A DNA stretch of 64,000 nt, taken from Gnetum montanum (lineage: Eukaryota; Streptophyta; Gnetopsida; Gnetales; Gnetaceae). The notes below the pieces were generated by a model. The model did no database searches and was not told where the DNA came from. It was given only the letters and a program-made list of their open reading frames with translations. The DNA is taken from assembly GCA_015680685.1 (NCBI GenBank), contig MNCI01020673.1:393944-457943 (forward strand). The letters are read 5' to 3'. A program made the position numbers and the translations under genes. Below are positions 35,808 through 47,631 of the stretch, one piece after another (the first letter of the stretch is position 1; the number at the start of each line of letters is the position of its first letter).

Positions 35808-35913
35808 ATGACCGAAAGTCTAACCTATTCAAGTGGTGATCCCTAGGCTCAAACTCAAGTCTTTGACTCGAGAAACGACCATCTTACCATCACTCCAAAT
35901 GATGGTCCCTCAC
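35808..35913 (-). repeat. SINE-like or tRNA-derived repeat (minus strand)
   Basis: The minus strand reads 'gtgatggtaagatggtcgtt' then 'cttgagtttgagcctaggg', resembling tRNA A- and B-box spacing. It mirrors the plus-strand copy at 35,960-36,080. Confidence 0.5.
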
Positions 35914-35959
35914 ACTTACAATTTCATAGCTACAATATCTTGTAGATATGATGTATTTG

Positions 35960-36080
35960 GGGCTAGTACTGGGGACCATTTAGATTGGTGGTAAGGTACT
36001 TGTTTCTCAAGTCAAAAACCTGGGTTTGAGCCTAAGTGCAACCACTCAAAGAGGTTAGGCTTCCACTCATCCACTAACTC
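35960..36080 (+). repeat. SINE-like or tRNA-derived repeat (plus strand)
   Basis: 'ttggtggtaaggtacttg' (A-box-like) and 'cctgggtttgagcctaag' (B-box-like), followed by 'caaccactcaaagaggttagg'. With 35,808-35,913 it forms an inverted pair about 50 bp apart. Confidence 0.5.
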
Positions 36081-36376
36081 TCCCAAGACCTCGCTTTGCA
36101 AGATGAGCATTGAGGTTTTGAGTGATGATTCTTTTTAGTGTCTAGAAATACAACTCAACCAACAGATTCAATGCACCTTTTCATTCCATCCTTAGCCAAA
36201 TTCTTGCAATTCTTTTTGTGAATTTAGACTAATTCTGTGAATATTCATAGTGTGATTTGAAGTAGTTGTATGACGTCTTTATTTGAGTGAGATGTACCTA
36301 AACACATTTCATGGTTGGAAATAAATATGAATATTATTTCAAATCATTGCACCATTTTCACTTACCTTAGGTTTTA

Positions 36377-36460
36377 CATTTCCTATGTCATTTACATTTC
36401 TAATATCATTTATGTTTCCCATGTCATTTACATTTCCAATGTCATTTATGTTTCCTTTGT
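36377..36460 (+). repeat. 18-bp minisatellite (about 4.5 units)
   Basis: 'catttcctatgtcattta' and close variants repeat four times and then break off, inside the decayed LTR. No other LTR copy here has it, so it expanded locally. Confidence 0.8.
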
Positions 36461-36894
36461 ATGTTATTAATTTTGCAAAATAAGTACAACCAATATCAAG
36501 TGTAACGTATAATTGTATAGTAAACGAGTAATGCTTTTTCTTGGTAATCTCATTGGCAATTAGATAAACCTAAGATATGTATAGAAGGTTGGGAACAAAT
36601 ACTTATTGCCATTAGGCTAATCTAAGATTTACTTTTCATCATTCATTATAAGTAAGATTCGATTTTAATGTTTTACTTTAACTTTCTTGTACTATTCAAT
36701 ATCATACCATATGTCTTACTTTGAATTAAACCATATGCTTTAATCATAACTAACTCAAGTGGGAAGACAACGATCAACAATTATATATTAACAGTGTCGA
36801 TATCAGATTCGTCCATCCACAAATTATGATTAGGTCACATGCAATGCTTATGTTTTATATGGTTGGGAGTAAGAAACTCTTATTCCTCATTGGG

Positions 36895-37045
36895 GTGTTG
36901 GAACCCCAGAATAATTGTAATATAGATACACCCCAAGATAATTAGTTCAATTGGAACTTTATAACTCAGCATTGCCCACTATAATCAAATCTATGACTTG
37001 GGCTCTCAAATCAAGAGTCTTACCACTAGGCTAATCTCATTATTA
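36895..37045 (-). repeat. SINE-like copy (minus strand)
   Basis: The minus strand reads 'attagcctagtggtaagact' then 'gcccaagtcatagatttgat' then 'caatgctgagttataaagtt', the same family as 23,411-23,540. It interrupts the 3' end of the decayed LTR. Confidence 0.6.
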
Positions 37046-37129
37046 ATTCTTGTCCCTCATCATTAGCATCGTAGCTTGGGATAGTGCTAGTATTTTAGAT
37101 TAGTTGATATCATTCAAACTTTTTGTACC

Positions 37130-39425
37130 AAGTTTAATGATTTGTTTTTCAAGAAAACTAATATTCTCAAAAACACATACTTGACTAAATGTGGCTTCAA
37201 CACATAGGACTAATATTTCACCTTTTAATAACACTAATGATAGCAATGACAAGATTCACCTTGAGTAGACTTGAAATGGATCATTGCAAATCAAAATCTC
37301 TTATGCTCATGTTGATCTTTATTATGCAGACTTCACCCTCATTTTCCACCAAGATAAACAACTTAGGTAGAAGGATGTCTAAGGCAATGTTGTATTACTA
37401 CTTAAACAATCATATTTGTCTATGCTTCACATTGCACTTCTAAGATCTGGTCTTGGTCATAGGTATGAAGACTATTGGGTTACTAAGAACATATCTATGT
37501 CATATTAGCCAACAAAAGCTCAAGCTAGGCAAGATGTAATCATGGAGGATGAACATGAACATGGTAAGGGCAAAAATGCACTTGACTTATCATCATAAGT
37601 TGAGAAGGATTAAGGACATAGAATATCACTCAAAGAAATTTAATCATCATTGATCTACCTCTCGACCTCCTCTCTTCTACACATAAGATCCCATACATCA
37701 AAGACTACATTCATCTTTGAAAGATAATACTAAAATAGATGGAATAGATCCCAAAATAAGAAGGGACTTAAGGCCTACAACCTCTAGCTAATCAAGAAGA
37801 GAAAAAGAACCAAGGAATTGTAGAAGGAGAGCAAGCTGACACAACTCTCCTAATCCTCCATCCTCTTCATTACCCTTATTAACAAGTTTTAACAAGGATG
37901 AACATAGGCATGGAGACAAGACTCCATCAAGAGATTTAAATGAACAACCCAACAACAATGGCATAAGAGATCGAGAAAATTAGTATGAAAGAGGTAGAGA
38001 TTATGATGAAGATGAAGATAGAAAATAGGAATGAAGGAATATGAGAAGATATGACGACGAGAATCAAAGGGGTCATTATTACAACAAAGCTTATGATGAA
38101 CTCAATGATTACAATGAACTCCTACTAGCCACTTGAAGCATGATCAACATAAGCGAGGCCATTTACGTTTTGACAAGGCATCAAGTAACTTGGTATGAAC
38201 AACATTCCAAAGTTTGAGGAAGATTATAATATAGATCCATAAAATTATTTGTGAGCCTTCCATGATGTTTATGCATTACAAAACATTAACAATGATTAGC
38301 AGAAATTTAAGTTGTTTCCTATGACACTAATCAAGGAAGTTAAAAGTTGGTACAAGTCTTTGAAGCTAGACTCTCTCTGAAGATAGCGTACAATGCTAGA
38401 ATTTTTTAATGTGGAATAACAAACTTATTCAAGGGTACTTAATCTAAGAAAGCAAATTTAAGGATGGAGACAAGAGAATTACAAATCCCCTGATGCAACC
38501 ATGGGAAGATACTATTCACTTCTACATAAATGCCTAGGGCATGGCTTCTCTTAGAGGGAACAAATCCAACACATTATCAATGGGTTAAGAAACAAGACAA
38601 GGTAAACTCTTGGTATCTACACCCAATGAAGATTATCAAAGATGATAGTCCACCAAATCCAAAGGCTTATTGATCAAATGATATAATAAGAAGGAGAATT
38701 GAAAAAAAGAGAATTATAGATGAATACAATAGAGACCTATCCATGTACAAGACAAATGTTCATGCATATGATATAGGAAGATACGAAGGTCTCATGAAAG
38801 ATGTGTTACAAAGAAAAATCTTGCTAATCCAAAAATATATTTTTGATATTACAGCAAAGGTTGAGGAAATGAGGGACTTTGTGGACAAGAAATTTGCAAC
38901 TACATTAAAGGTAGTGGGAAAAAAAAAGATAAAGTAAGCATTGGCCAAAGAAAAAGAAAGAAGCAGACAAAGCCATGTATAAGAGAAAAGCAACTACTAT
39001 AGAAAAGGTTTCTAATTTTGATTTAGAAGAAGATGACATGTGTGATGTATGTCATTATGAAGATCCTAAGGGATGTTAGACCATCATGACATATTTACAA
39101 GAATTACAGGCATATGCTCTAAATCCTAAGTTTGTCAAAAAGCAAATGCCCACAATATTGCCTTATCCGCAAGGTCATTACAAATAGTCCTACCAACAAC
39201 AACTGTACTATCCAAATGGAACTCATCCTCAACCGTAGAAATAGTATCATCACAGTGGCAAAACCCATAATTGAGGGGGATGCCACCACCAAAACAATAG
39301 TACCCTTATGGACAACTAGATCCATATGGTTACTATGTCCAACAACATGTTTCTCTCAATAGTGTTTCTATTCATACATCTTATCATTAGTATCAACCTA
39401 TATACTACAAACTTGCAACTCCACA
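37130..39425 (+). pseudogene. Athila-type gag remnant
   Basis: Parallels the gag at 41,623-43,980 over its whole length. The 'cttcaccctcattttccacc' segment matches the N-terminal part. 'ggtatgaacaacattcca' and 'tttgaggaagattataa' match the Gag core start (MNNIPRFEGGYN). CDVCHYEDPKGC near 39,035-39,075 is the knuckle, with its His replaced by Asp. Then comes the YALNPKFVKKQ tail. Frequent stops and frameshifts; no pol follows. Together with the LTR at 36,120-37,062 this is the front of an old, 3'-truncated element. Confidence 0.75.
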
Positions 39426-39429
39426 TGTA

Positions 39430-40632
39430 GAATCACTGTAACATACCTATTAATTATTAATAAAATCTTATAAATAACTAATAGAGATACTATGAAATCC
39501 CAAAGATCTGGATTTAACCTTAATTTAATAACTCAAAAGAAAGTAATAAATCAGATAAAAATTATTAATTAGAAGCATAAATATAGTATAACAATATAGT
39601 GCAACAAAATTTCATGTTCCTTACATATATAATTAAATATAATTTTTTTTAATAAAATAGAGAAATTTGTGAATCCACAAAAAGGTAGTTATCTAAAAAT
39701 TTCACTAGTTATATCATAAAATAATATGTAGAATAACGATCCCAACAATCCTTATTTCACCTTACTCGGACTTCTAAAAATAAAGATATTTATGTTTGAA
39801 ATTTACTAAATTAATTAATAAAATTAAGAATAATAATTAAATAAAGTATTAATATCTAATAAATAATACTCGATTTTCCTAAACATATAGCATGCGCTGA
39901 AATGAATATGTTTCTTGCAATCTCACTGTCCTAATGACAGAGATGGTAGATTCACATCTATCATACTTTGTTATTTATTCATAAAACTAGGTACATGGCT
40001 CAAATATCCAAAAAGTGTACAATGCTTCTATTTTACAAAAATACAAAATTTATAGAAATTATTTTTCAAGTTTAGAAGATCCATGTTGTGCAATATTGAT
40101 CCATCTTTCATCTCATGTCTCTCTTTCAATAATTCCCTACCTACTCTAAGCTCTCTGCATCAACATACAAGAGGAGTTTAAACCCCTCAAATAAGAAAGA
40201 TTATTATATTTCCCTTTTCATGGAGCATAAAGGTTCTAGGTCATAAGTATCAAGATATAGGCTAAAAAAGGATTTCCAATAAAATATTCAAAAATGTTTT
40301 AAAATCCAAAAATGCCACAAATTTTTCCAAAATGTTTTAAAGTCCAGAAATGCCACAAATTTTTCAAAAATCCAAAGGAAATCCAAAAATTTGAAGAATA
40401 TATATTTTATTCAAGCATCTCCAAAGGCTAGGTCTTGGTTATCCTCATTGCCAAAAGAATATACCAATAGGTCTTGGAATCATCTCCCTACTATCATTAG
40501 ATTATCCTTGTAATTATTTAATATCCAAATATATTACAAATTTGTCCAGCAAAAACCCAAAGAGTGTATATTTTAACCAGGCATCTCCAAAGGCTAGGTT
40601 TTGGTTACCCTCATTGCCCAAGGGATACATTG
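39430..40632. other. AT-rich target DNA with degenerate tandem repeats
   Basis: A 38-bp unit ('aaaatgttttaaa' then 'tgccacaaattttt') repeats at 40,291 and 40,329. A longer unit with 'catctccaaaggctaggt' and 'ctcattgcc' occurs at 40,424 and 40,579. The continuation of the second long unit is found across the 40.6-kb insertion, at 50,574 onward. No gene was seen. Confidence 0.6.
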
Positions 40633-40637
40633 ATAGG

Positions 40638-41486
40638 TGATGAACCGTGATATCGAGGCCGCGATATCACATCCGCGATATCAAGTAGGCGATATCGGAG
40701 CCTACCATGCGATGTTGGATACCTGATATCGGGACCTGCCTCCTTGCCGATAAATAAGAGGCAGGCACAGTTGGTTTTGTAGTTAGATAGTTAGTCCCTT
40801 AGCGAAACTCTTGCCCTTTCTCCCCTCCAAAGTTAGAATTATTTCTATGTGCCCATAGTAGGAGTCATCAAGTGAACGGATCTTTATTTGAGCATTGTGT
40901 ACCTGTGCACACTTTGTGTACGGCAATAAAGACGAACTTTATGATAAACCTTGTAGCATCCAGAATAGATTAGTTAATGTTAACTACTGTTATTAAATGC
41001 TTTCTTAGTTAATTCATGATTCTCTCTCACCCTACAACTCTCCTAAGTAAACACACACAGTACAATCACTTCAAGCATGGGTGTAAAACTTGGTAACCTA
41101 GTAACGATTAGGGTTGCGCTGGTTCTTCAAACCAGTAGTGTTGTGCTGGTTCAAGATGTGTACGGCAAGTGAGAACGGATACTAGTGTTAGGATTAATTA
41201 AAGCCTAGTTAATTAGTAGTTAAGTTAAATTAGCTACTTAGTTATCTCTCTCTCTTCCCTTATTAGCAGTAGGACATAAAAACATAAAAGCCATAAAAAT
41301 CACATGCCTCAAGCTTACTTAACCATACAATTGTGACATACAAGTAAGCTTGGGAAGACAATGATCAACCAACCTATCCTTGTTCCACAAGGATGCATAA
41401 GCACTTAGTCCTTGGAATTTGACCGGATCGTGCGTGAAACGCTCATATTCGTATGGTTGAGCGTAGGGGTACCTCACCGTTCATCA
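40638..41486 (+). mobile_element. 5' LTR (849 bp)
   Basis: TGATGA...TCATCA ends. U3 has five GATATC hexamers in the first 100 bp and a TATA-type 'gataaataagagg' near 40,750. The R/U5 blocks match the other LTRs. Confidence 0.92.
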
Positions 41487-41487
41487 T

Positions 41488-41505
41488 TGGAGCTGTTGTC
41501 GGGGA
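41488..41505 (+). promoter_or_regulatory. Primer-binding site, tRNA-Asp type (decayed)
   Basis: TGGAGCTGTTGTCGGGGA, three differences from the complement of the plant tRNA-Asp 3' end, starting two bases after the LTR. Confidence 0.8.
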
Positions 41506-41622
41506 CTTAGTTGTTTGTGCACTAATTAGAACTACGGAAATCATTCACATCGTTGGAACGAACCCTTAGGGTTGATTGAGAAAATAATAAACAAGAATAA
41601 TTTGCACACTAAACAGACAAGT

Positions 41623-43980
41623 ATGTCTCCTTCTTCGTATGAAAGCGCCTCACCGCCTAGGTCTGAAATAGGAAACAATCGATGACGTAATACACATGAC
41701 GTTGATTCGCCAATCCCTCAACAAGTTTGAGTGGTATATATTCATCTTGATGAGTATATACTAGACCTCACCTTTATCCTCCATCAAGATGAACAACTGC
41801 GTTGGCAATATTTAGAAGGTAACATAGTGTTTCCTCCTGATCATTCAGTCCCAAGCATGCTTCTTCGTGCTCTCACACGAATTGGCATGCCGCACCTACA
41901 AACAGAACACGTTGTGCAAGACCATGACTCGAACCGTTAAAGGGACTTGCAACAGGAGAGACATCATAAGTCTTTAAAGGGTAAGTCGTCCTAGGATGTC
42001 CCACATGTCTTAAGCAAAAATGAGGGTGGTGAACCTACCTCACGCAATCGCCCACACAACGATGTTCCTCCCCTTGACTTTGGCCAAGGGGTTGTATATC
42101 AGAACCTTTATTCCACTATTCATAACCCAGGTTCTGATACCCATGGGCACAAAGGGTCCGAAAAAGGGACATGGACACATGATAAAGGTGGACATTCTAA
42201 TCGCAATCGCGCTCGAGGCCGTGATCATCAAAGAGAAGGTAGCAAACACCGTCATGGTGATGGTTCCCCTTCTTTTTCACCTTCATCATCTCCTTCACCC
42301 TCTCCTTCAGTATCCGGACGCAGTCATAAAGAAAAAGACCATGGGGATAAAGGTAGGCCAAGTGGAAGTCATAGAAGAAATAGCCAAGAAAGGGGACGAG
42401 GGCACTCTAGAGACTCACAACATAGAAGAAGGGAGAGTAGGGAACAACGTAGGCATCATAGATGCCATGGACAAGATGATCACGATGAACCCCTACTCAC
42501 TACTCAAAGTATGTTAGACATAACTGAGGCTGTTAGAATTCCAACAAGGCACCAGAAAGATAGTAGGATCAAGAGATTAGATATGAACAATATCCCACGA
42601 TTTGAAGGGGGATATAATGCTGATCCTCAGAATCATTTACAAGCGTTCCAAGATGCGTGTGCCTTACAAAACATAGAGAACGAATGGAAAAAACTTAAGT
42701 TGTTCCCACGGACACTAATTAAAGAAGTGAAAAGCTGGTACTAGTCCTTAAAATCAGAATCCATTCATAGGTGGAGTACCATATTAAAATTGTTTAATGA
42801 TAAGTACCAAACATACTCCCAAGTGTCCAACCTACGAAAGCAAATCCAAGGCTAGAAACAAGGAGGACATGAACCCTTGGATGCTGCCATGGACCAATAC
42901 TATGCACTGTTACATCATTGTCCTGGCCATGATTATTCACAAAGGGATCAATTGCGCCATTTCGTAGATGGGCTTAGGCATGAAACGAGAAGAACCCTTG
43001 GGACTTATGCCCATGGAAGATTATCCAAGCTTAGGTCCCATCAAATTCAAAGACTATTGGAGTAAGTTGCTAAGGAAGAAGCTAAGCTATGGAAGAAAGA
43101 AAGTGCGAAAGAGTATAACCGAGATCCTTCCCTTTGGAAGAGGGGAGTAAGATTTTGTGAGGATGAAGAAGAGTCACCACTCGAAGAGATATTAAATAGG
43201 AAAACTTTACCTATCTAAAAGTTGACATCAGAAGTATCAGCAAAGGTAGACCAAATGTGGGATTCCCTAGACAATAGATTTCAATCTATTCTTAAAATAG
43301 TAGAGGATTCTAAACAGTAAGGTAGTGATCACAAAAAAAGAAAAAAGAGAGAAGTTAAACATGCACATAGCAAGGGTAATGGCAAAGCTTCCATCATTGA
43401 AGAGGTTGTGGAGTCGGAAACAGACAATGATAGTGGATGTGAAGTATGTCAATATGACCTTCCTAAGGGATGTTGCCCTGTAATCTCACATCTGGAAGAG
43501 TCTAGGGTGTATGCACTCAACCCACGATTGAATAAACAGCAAGCACCCCAAAGGTTACCTTACCCCTAAGGTAACCCAAGACAGTTCCACCAACCCTTAA
43601 TGTATTATCCTAGTGGAACTCCACCAAAATCGATTAAGCAATATCAATAGTGGCAATACCCACAATCATGGGGAATGCCACCACCAAGGAAATAGTATCC
43701 TTACCGGCAACTTGACCCATATGGATATTACGTGCAGCAGCCAATCTCTCCATGTAACTCTACTAGTCACATTACTCAACCTCACTACCAAGCTCGGGAA
43801 TATTATAGGACTCCCTCTCCTAGGGATAATGTTTCATAAGTATACCATCCTTCTCATCCAATTGCATCTCTCCCACCAATAGCTCCATTACCACTTACTC
43901 CAATTATGCAAGGTGAAATCCCTACCCAGTCGTAGCAACGTAACACCACAAGGGCTGTTAACTCTCAACCTACTGTTGGT
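41623..43980 (+). pseudogene. Gag (Athila type), broken by stops
   Basis: Starts at ATG 41,623 (MSPSSYESASPP). An N-terminal part (VVYIHLDEYILDLTFILHQ) is followed by a strongly basic Arg/His/Ser/Asp-rich low-complexity region (about 42,030-42,480, read in frame as GRDHQREGSKHRHGDG and RRRESREQRRHHR). Then comes the Gag core from MNNIPRFEGGYN (42,583) through KLKLFPRTLIKEVKSWY to DQLRHFVDGLRHETRRTLG (about 43,020). A Lys-rich linker leads to the knuckle CEVCQYDLPKGCC (about 43,440), where the expected His is Leu, and a Pro/Tyr/Gln-rich tail. At least six stops interrupt it. Confidence 0.8.
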
Positions 43981-44079
43981 TCCAACAACCACATGAAGAA
44001 AAGACCTTTCTTTAGAACCAACAGTCCAACCAAGCCCTTGCAATCACAAGCTACTAATTCCTTAGACACCTCAATATCA

Positions 44080-44740
44080 ATCAAAACTTCGAAGCCTCCT
44101 TCAACTCAACCACCGCACTCAATGCATATGATCATGCTAACACATGCCATCATCGATTGGATTAAAGTTGGCCATCTTCCCAGGAAATTCTCTGATCCTA
44201 GGAGTCCTCTAATATACTTACAAATCACTAGAAATGAACCATGCAAGGCTCTTTTGGATTCAAGTTCCGGTGTTAACTTGATTTCTTAAGAAATGTACAA
44301 GGCCTAGAACCTGCCTCCATTGAAAAAGAGCAACATTCGTCTATTGTTGGCCGACCAGTCCATCACTGTCCTGTTGGGACTAGTGGAGGACATTGTTACC
44401 ACTGTTTGTGGGTGGTCATACCCAGCTGATTTCCCAGTGATTCATGTGAACAACGATAAGGGGAACTTCCCAATCATAATGGGAAGAGCATAGCTAAGCA
44501 CAGTCGATGCAAGCCTAGGAATCTACGATCTTCCCTGGAAATATCAAAGTAAAACACATTTGGAAAGATCGAGAAAAAGAAAGTTCCATGCATCGCATAC
44601 AGTGACATAGGGTGTAATTGTGTGCAGAGGTCATGGGTTGTGCAAAGTTTAACATTGCCTGCATGCAATCACTGTGCATAAGTGATCAACATACAAACAT
44701 GCCTGTATGCAGCAGCCACATGACAGGAAGGCACCCAATG
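44080..44740 (+). pseudogene. Aspartic protease region
   Basis: DPRSPLIYLQITRNEPCKAL then LLDSSSGVNLIS (about 44,250-44,286), matching the D-[ST]-G active-site region of Athila protease, then SITVLLGLVEDI and NFPIIMGRA. It is interrupted by stops after 44,286. The homologous minus-strand copy at 61,411-61,932 is open throughout. Confidence 0.75.
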
Positions 44741-44741
44741 G

Positions 44742-46368
44742 TTGATAGCTGATCAAGAAAGTAGTTCACTCATATGCATGCAACCAACTAAGGGTTTGAC
44801 TTGTGCTTACATCGATAGCATAGATGCATTAGAGCAAGTCCACCACCAACTTCAAAACCTTAACCTTGAAAATATCAACTGGGATAAGTTGGAAATTCCT
44901 GAGAAATTTAAGCAGGAGTCCCTAGAGCTGAAACCATTGCTCACCAGTATGGAATACACATTCCTTAAGAATGAAAAATTGGTAATTATCAATGTAAAGC
45001 TTGCTCTGCAACAAAAAGAGAAACCACTGAAGGTAATCAATAGATGGTCAAAAACCTTCATTTGGTCATATCCCAAATTAACTGGAATAGATCCTAGGAT
45101 ATGCCAACATAGGATTTACATTGCCCCTCCATGAAGCCTCAAAGACAACCGTAGAGGCATTTGAAGCCAAAGCTAAAGCAAGTAGTCAAGGAAGAAATCG
45201 AATAGCTTCTCAAGGCTAGGTTCATATATCCCATTGCTGATAGCGAATGGGTTAGCCCCTTAGTTATTGTGCCTAAAAAGGGAGGCAAATGGAGGGTGTG
45301 CATAGATTTCAAGCTACTGAATATGGCAACATTCAAAGATCACTTTCCGTTGCCATTTGTTGACCAAGTCTTAGACACCATCGTAGGGCATCGCCATTAT
45401 AGTTTTCTGGATAGATATAGCAGATATAACCAAATACAAATAGCCCCAGAAGACCAAGCCAAGACTACATTCACCAGATGTTGTTTGGCTTGTGCAAAGC
45501 CCTTGCAACATTTCAAAAATTAGTTCTAAGCATCTTCCAACAACAGATAGGAAATGGTATAGAAGTCTTTATGGACAACTTCTCCACTTATGGAGCAAAC
45601 TTTGATCAAGCCTTGGACCTGTTAGAACAAGTGTTAAAAAGATGTGTAGAAACCAATTTGAGGCTCAACTAGTAGAAAAGCCATTTGATGGTCCAAGAAG
45701 GTGTAGTACTAGGGCACAAAATCTTACACATAGGGATAGAGGTAGACCTTGAGAAAATCAAAGTTATCAAAGGAATTACCCATCAACCGGAAACTGTCAA
45801 AGATATTCAATCATTCCTTGGACATAGTAGCTACTATAGGAGACTTATTGAGAACTTTTCAAAGGTTTCCAAACCATTGGTGGAATTAACGAAAAAGGAC
45901 ATGCCTTTCGAATGGACCAAGGAATGCAAACTAGCTTTCTAAACTTTAAAGTAGAAGCTAGTAGAAACACCCATTCTACAAGCTCCTAACTGGTCCAAAC
46001 CATTCCATATCATGACTGACACATCCAACTATGCCTTAGGAGCCATACTTACACAGTTAGATGACCAGAAATGTCCTTATTACATCCACTATGTGAGTAG
46101 AAGTATCACTGGTGCACAACTTAACTACACTACCATAAAGAAAGAATTAATGGTTGTAGTGTTTGCACTAGAAAAGTTTAGCTACTATGTATTAGGATAT
46201 AAAGTATATATACATACAGATCATAGCACAATAAGGTTCCTCATGAATAAGCCAATGGTAAGCCCTTGGAACATACGATGGCTTGTAATCTTACAAGAGT
46301 TTGATCTTACGATGATCAATCGTAAAGGCATCGAGAACGTAGTTGCTGATCATTTATCTCAGTTGTAA
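44742..46368 (+). pseudogene. Reverse transcriptase and RNase H
   Basis: RT blocks: WVSPLVIVPKKGGKWRVCID (about 45,248), HFPLPFVDQVLDTI, YSFLDRYSRYNQIQIAPEDQ, then VFMDNFSTYG (about 45,566-45,596). The second catalytic Asp is Asn; the minus-strand copy keeps FMDD. A small deletion and frameshift near 45,476 removes the GTFAYRKM-type segment. RNase H follows with MTDTSNYALGAIL (46,012), KKELMVVVFALEK and HTDHSTIRFLMNK, keeping its acidic residues, and ends VVADHLSQL at 46,368. It made cDNA in the Gag particle; this copy is dead. Confidence 0.85.
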
Positions 46369-46549
46369 TGAAACAACAAAGAGGATGAGTATCCAATTTC
46401 TGATTATTTCCCTAATGAATTCCTCTTTGCTAGTGTAGTGAATAATCAATCACCCATGGAGACAAACTAGTATAGTAGCATTCTTACCTATCTCCTCACC
46501 CAACAATTACCACAAGAGTTAAACCTTAAGAAGAAACAATAGTTTCTTC

Positions 46550-47631
46550 ATTGGGCTAAGTACTTTATGGAGATCAATGGGCAACTTTACAAAGTGTGTC
46601 CCGATGGCTTGGTTCAATGGTGTGTTCTCGATATAGATCAACTACAAGTTCTCCAAGACGCTCATAAGGGTCCTTGTTAGGGTCATTACACTGGGAGACG
46701 AATGGCCATCAAGATCCTGCTTGCAAGATATTATTGGCCTACATTATTTCGGGATGCCCATGATTTCATCCAATCTTGTGAGCACTGTCAACGTGATGGG
46801 GGAATGACTGCTAGAATGGAGGGTCCGCAACAATGGATCCAACCATTAGAACCCTTCGACACTTGGGGAATTGATTTTATGGAGCCAATTACACCAATGT
46901 CCAATGGAAAAGCTTATATTATTGTTGTTGTTGATTACCTAACAAAATGGGCAGAAGCAACTGTTGTTAAGGATTGTACATCATCTACAGCTGCACGATT
47001 TGTTCAACAACAAATCATAAATAGGTTTTGCATACCTCGTGCACTTATTTTAGACAATGGTACACACTTCATAGGTGCAATGTTTTGGAAATTAATGCAA
47101 TGCTTAGGGGTTGAACACAAACTGAAAACACCATACCAACCCCAAGAAAATGGCCAAGCCGAAGTCACCAACAGGGAGATTACAAAGATATTGATAAGAA
47201 CTATTAGCAAGTTTAGGTGAGACTGGAGCACTAAACTAAACGATGCTCTTTGAGCATACCGCTCCACATGGAAACTCCCTACAGGCTACTCTCCCTATGA
47301 GTTAGTGTACGGTAAATTACCAATGCTCCCCATTCGAACTGAGCTTCGTACACTATCCACGGCATGTGACCTCAACCTTGACCTTGATCTAGCACAGAAA
47401 CAATGGTTGGTAACCCTTAACTTGTTAGATGAAAATCGACTGGCCGCCCTGTCATCTAACGAATTGCACAAGGCATTCAATAAACAACGTCATGACCTAA
47501 GAATTAGAAAAGTTAAATATCAACCAAAAGATAAGGTTCTCTACTGGAATCCCACACATGTGTCACAACATACTAAATTTCAAACAGTGTGGGAAGGATC
47601 TTATATTATTTACGCCACTTTTCCTTCATGA
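46550..47631 (+). pseudogene. Integrase
   Basis: A zinc-binding His-Cys part (GHYTGRR then SCEHCQR, about 46,680-46,795) is followed by the catalytic core: Asp in WGIDFMEP, Asp in ILDNGTHF, Glu in GQAEVTNRE. All three are intact within one 172-codon open stretch (46,702-47,220). A C-terminal part follows (YELVYGKLPMLP, then KVLYWNPTHVSQHTKFQTVW to about 47,631), without a chromodomain. Stops lie at 46,679 and 47,218. Confidence 0.85.

Larger units (their letters stand above)
36120..37062 (+). mobile_element. Decayed Athila-type 5' LTR carrying a SINE-like insertion
   Basis: The conserved order of this LTR family is readable: 'tctttatttgagtgagatgt', 'tacctaaacacatttc', then 'agtgggaagacaacgatcaa' (about 36,755) and 'atatggttggga' (about 36,858). 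It ends TCATCA at 37,057-37,062, with a worn tRNA-Asp primer site at 37,063-37,081 (compare 51,809-51,833). The SINE-like copy at 36,895-37,045 sits near its end. The 5' limit is unclear. Confidence 0.65.

Noticed and set aside
35960-36080. Functional tRNA gene
   Set aside because: A- and B-box-like motifs exist, but no acceptor stem or anticodon arm can be drawn, and a related copy lies inverted nearby.
42020-42517. 165-codon open frame as a separate protein
   Set aside because: It overlaps the Arg/Ser-rich part of gag in another frame. The gag frame continues into the conserved core, so the open stretch is probably a by-product of low complexity.
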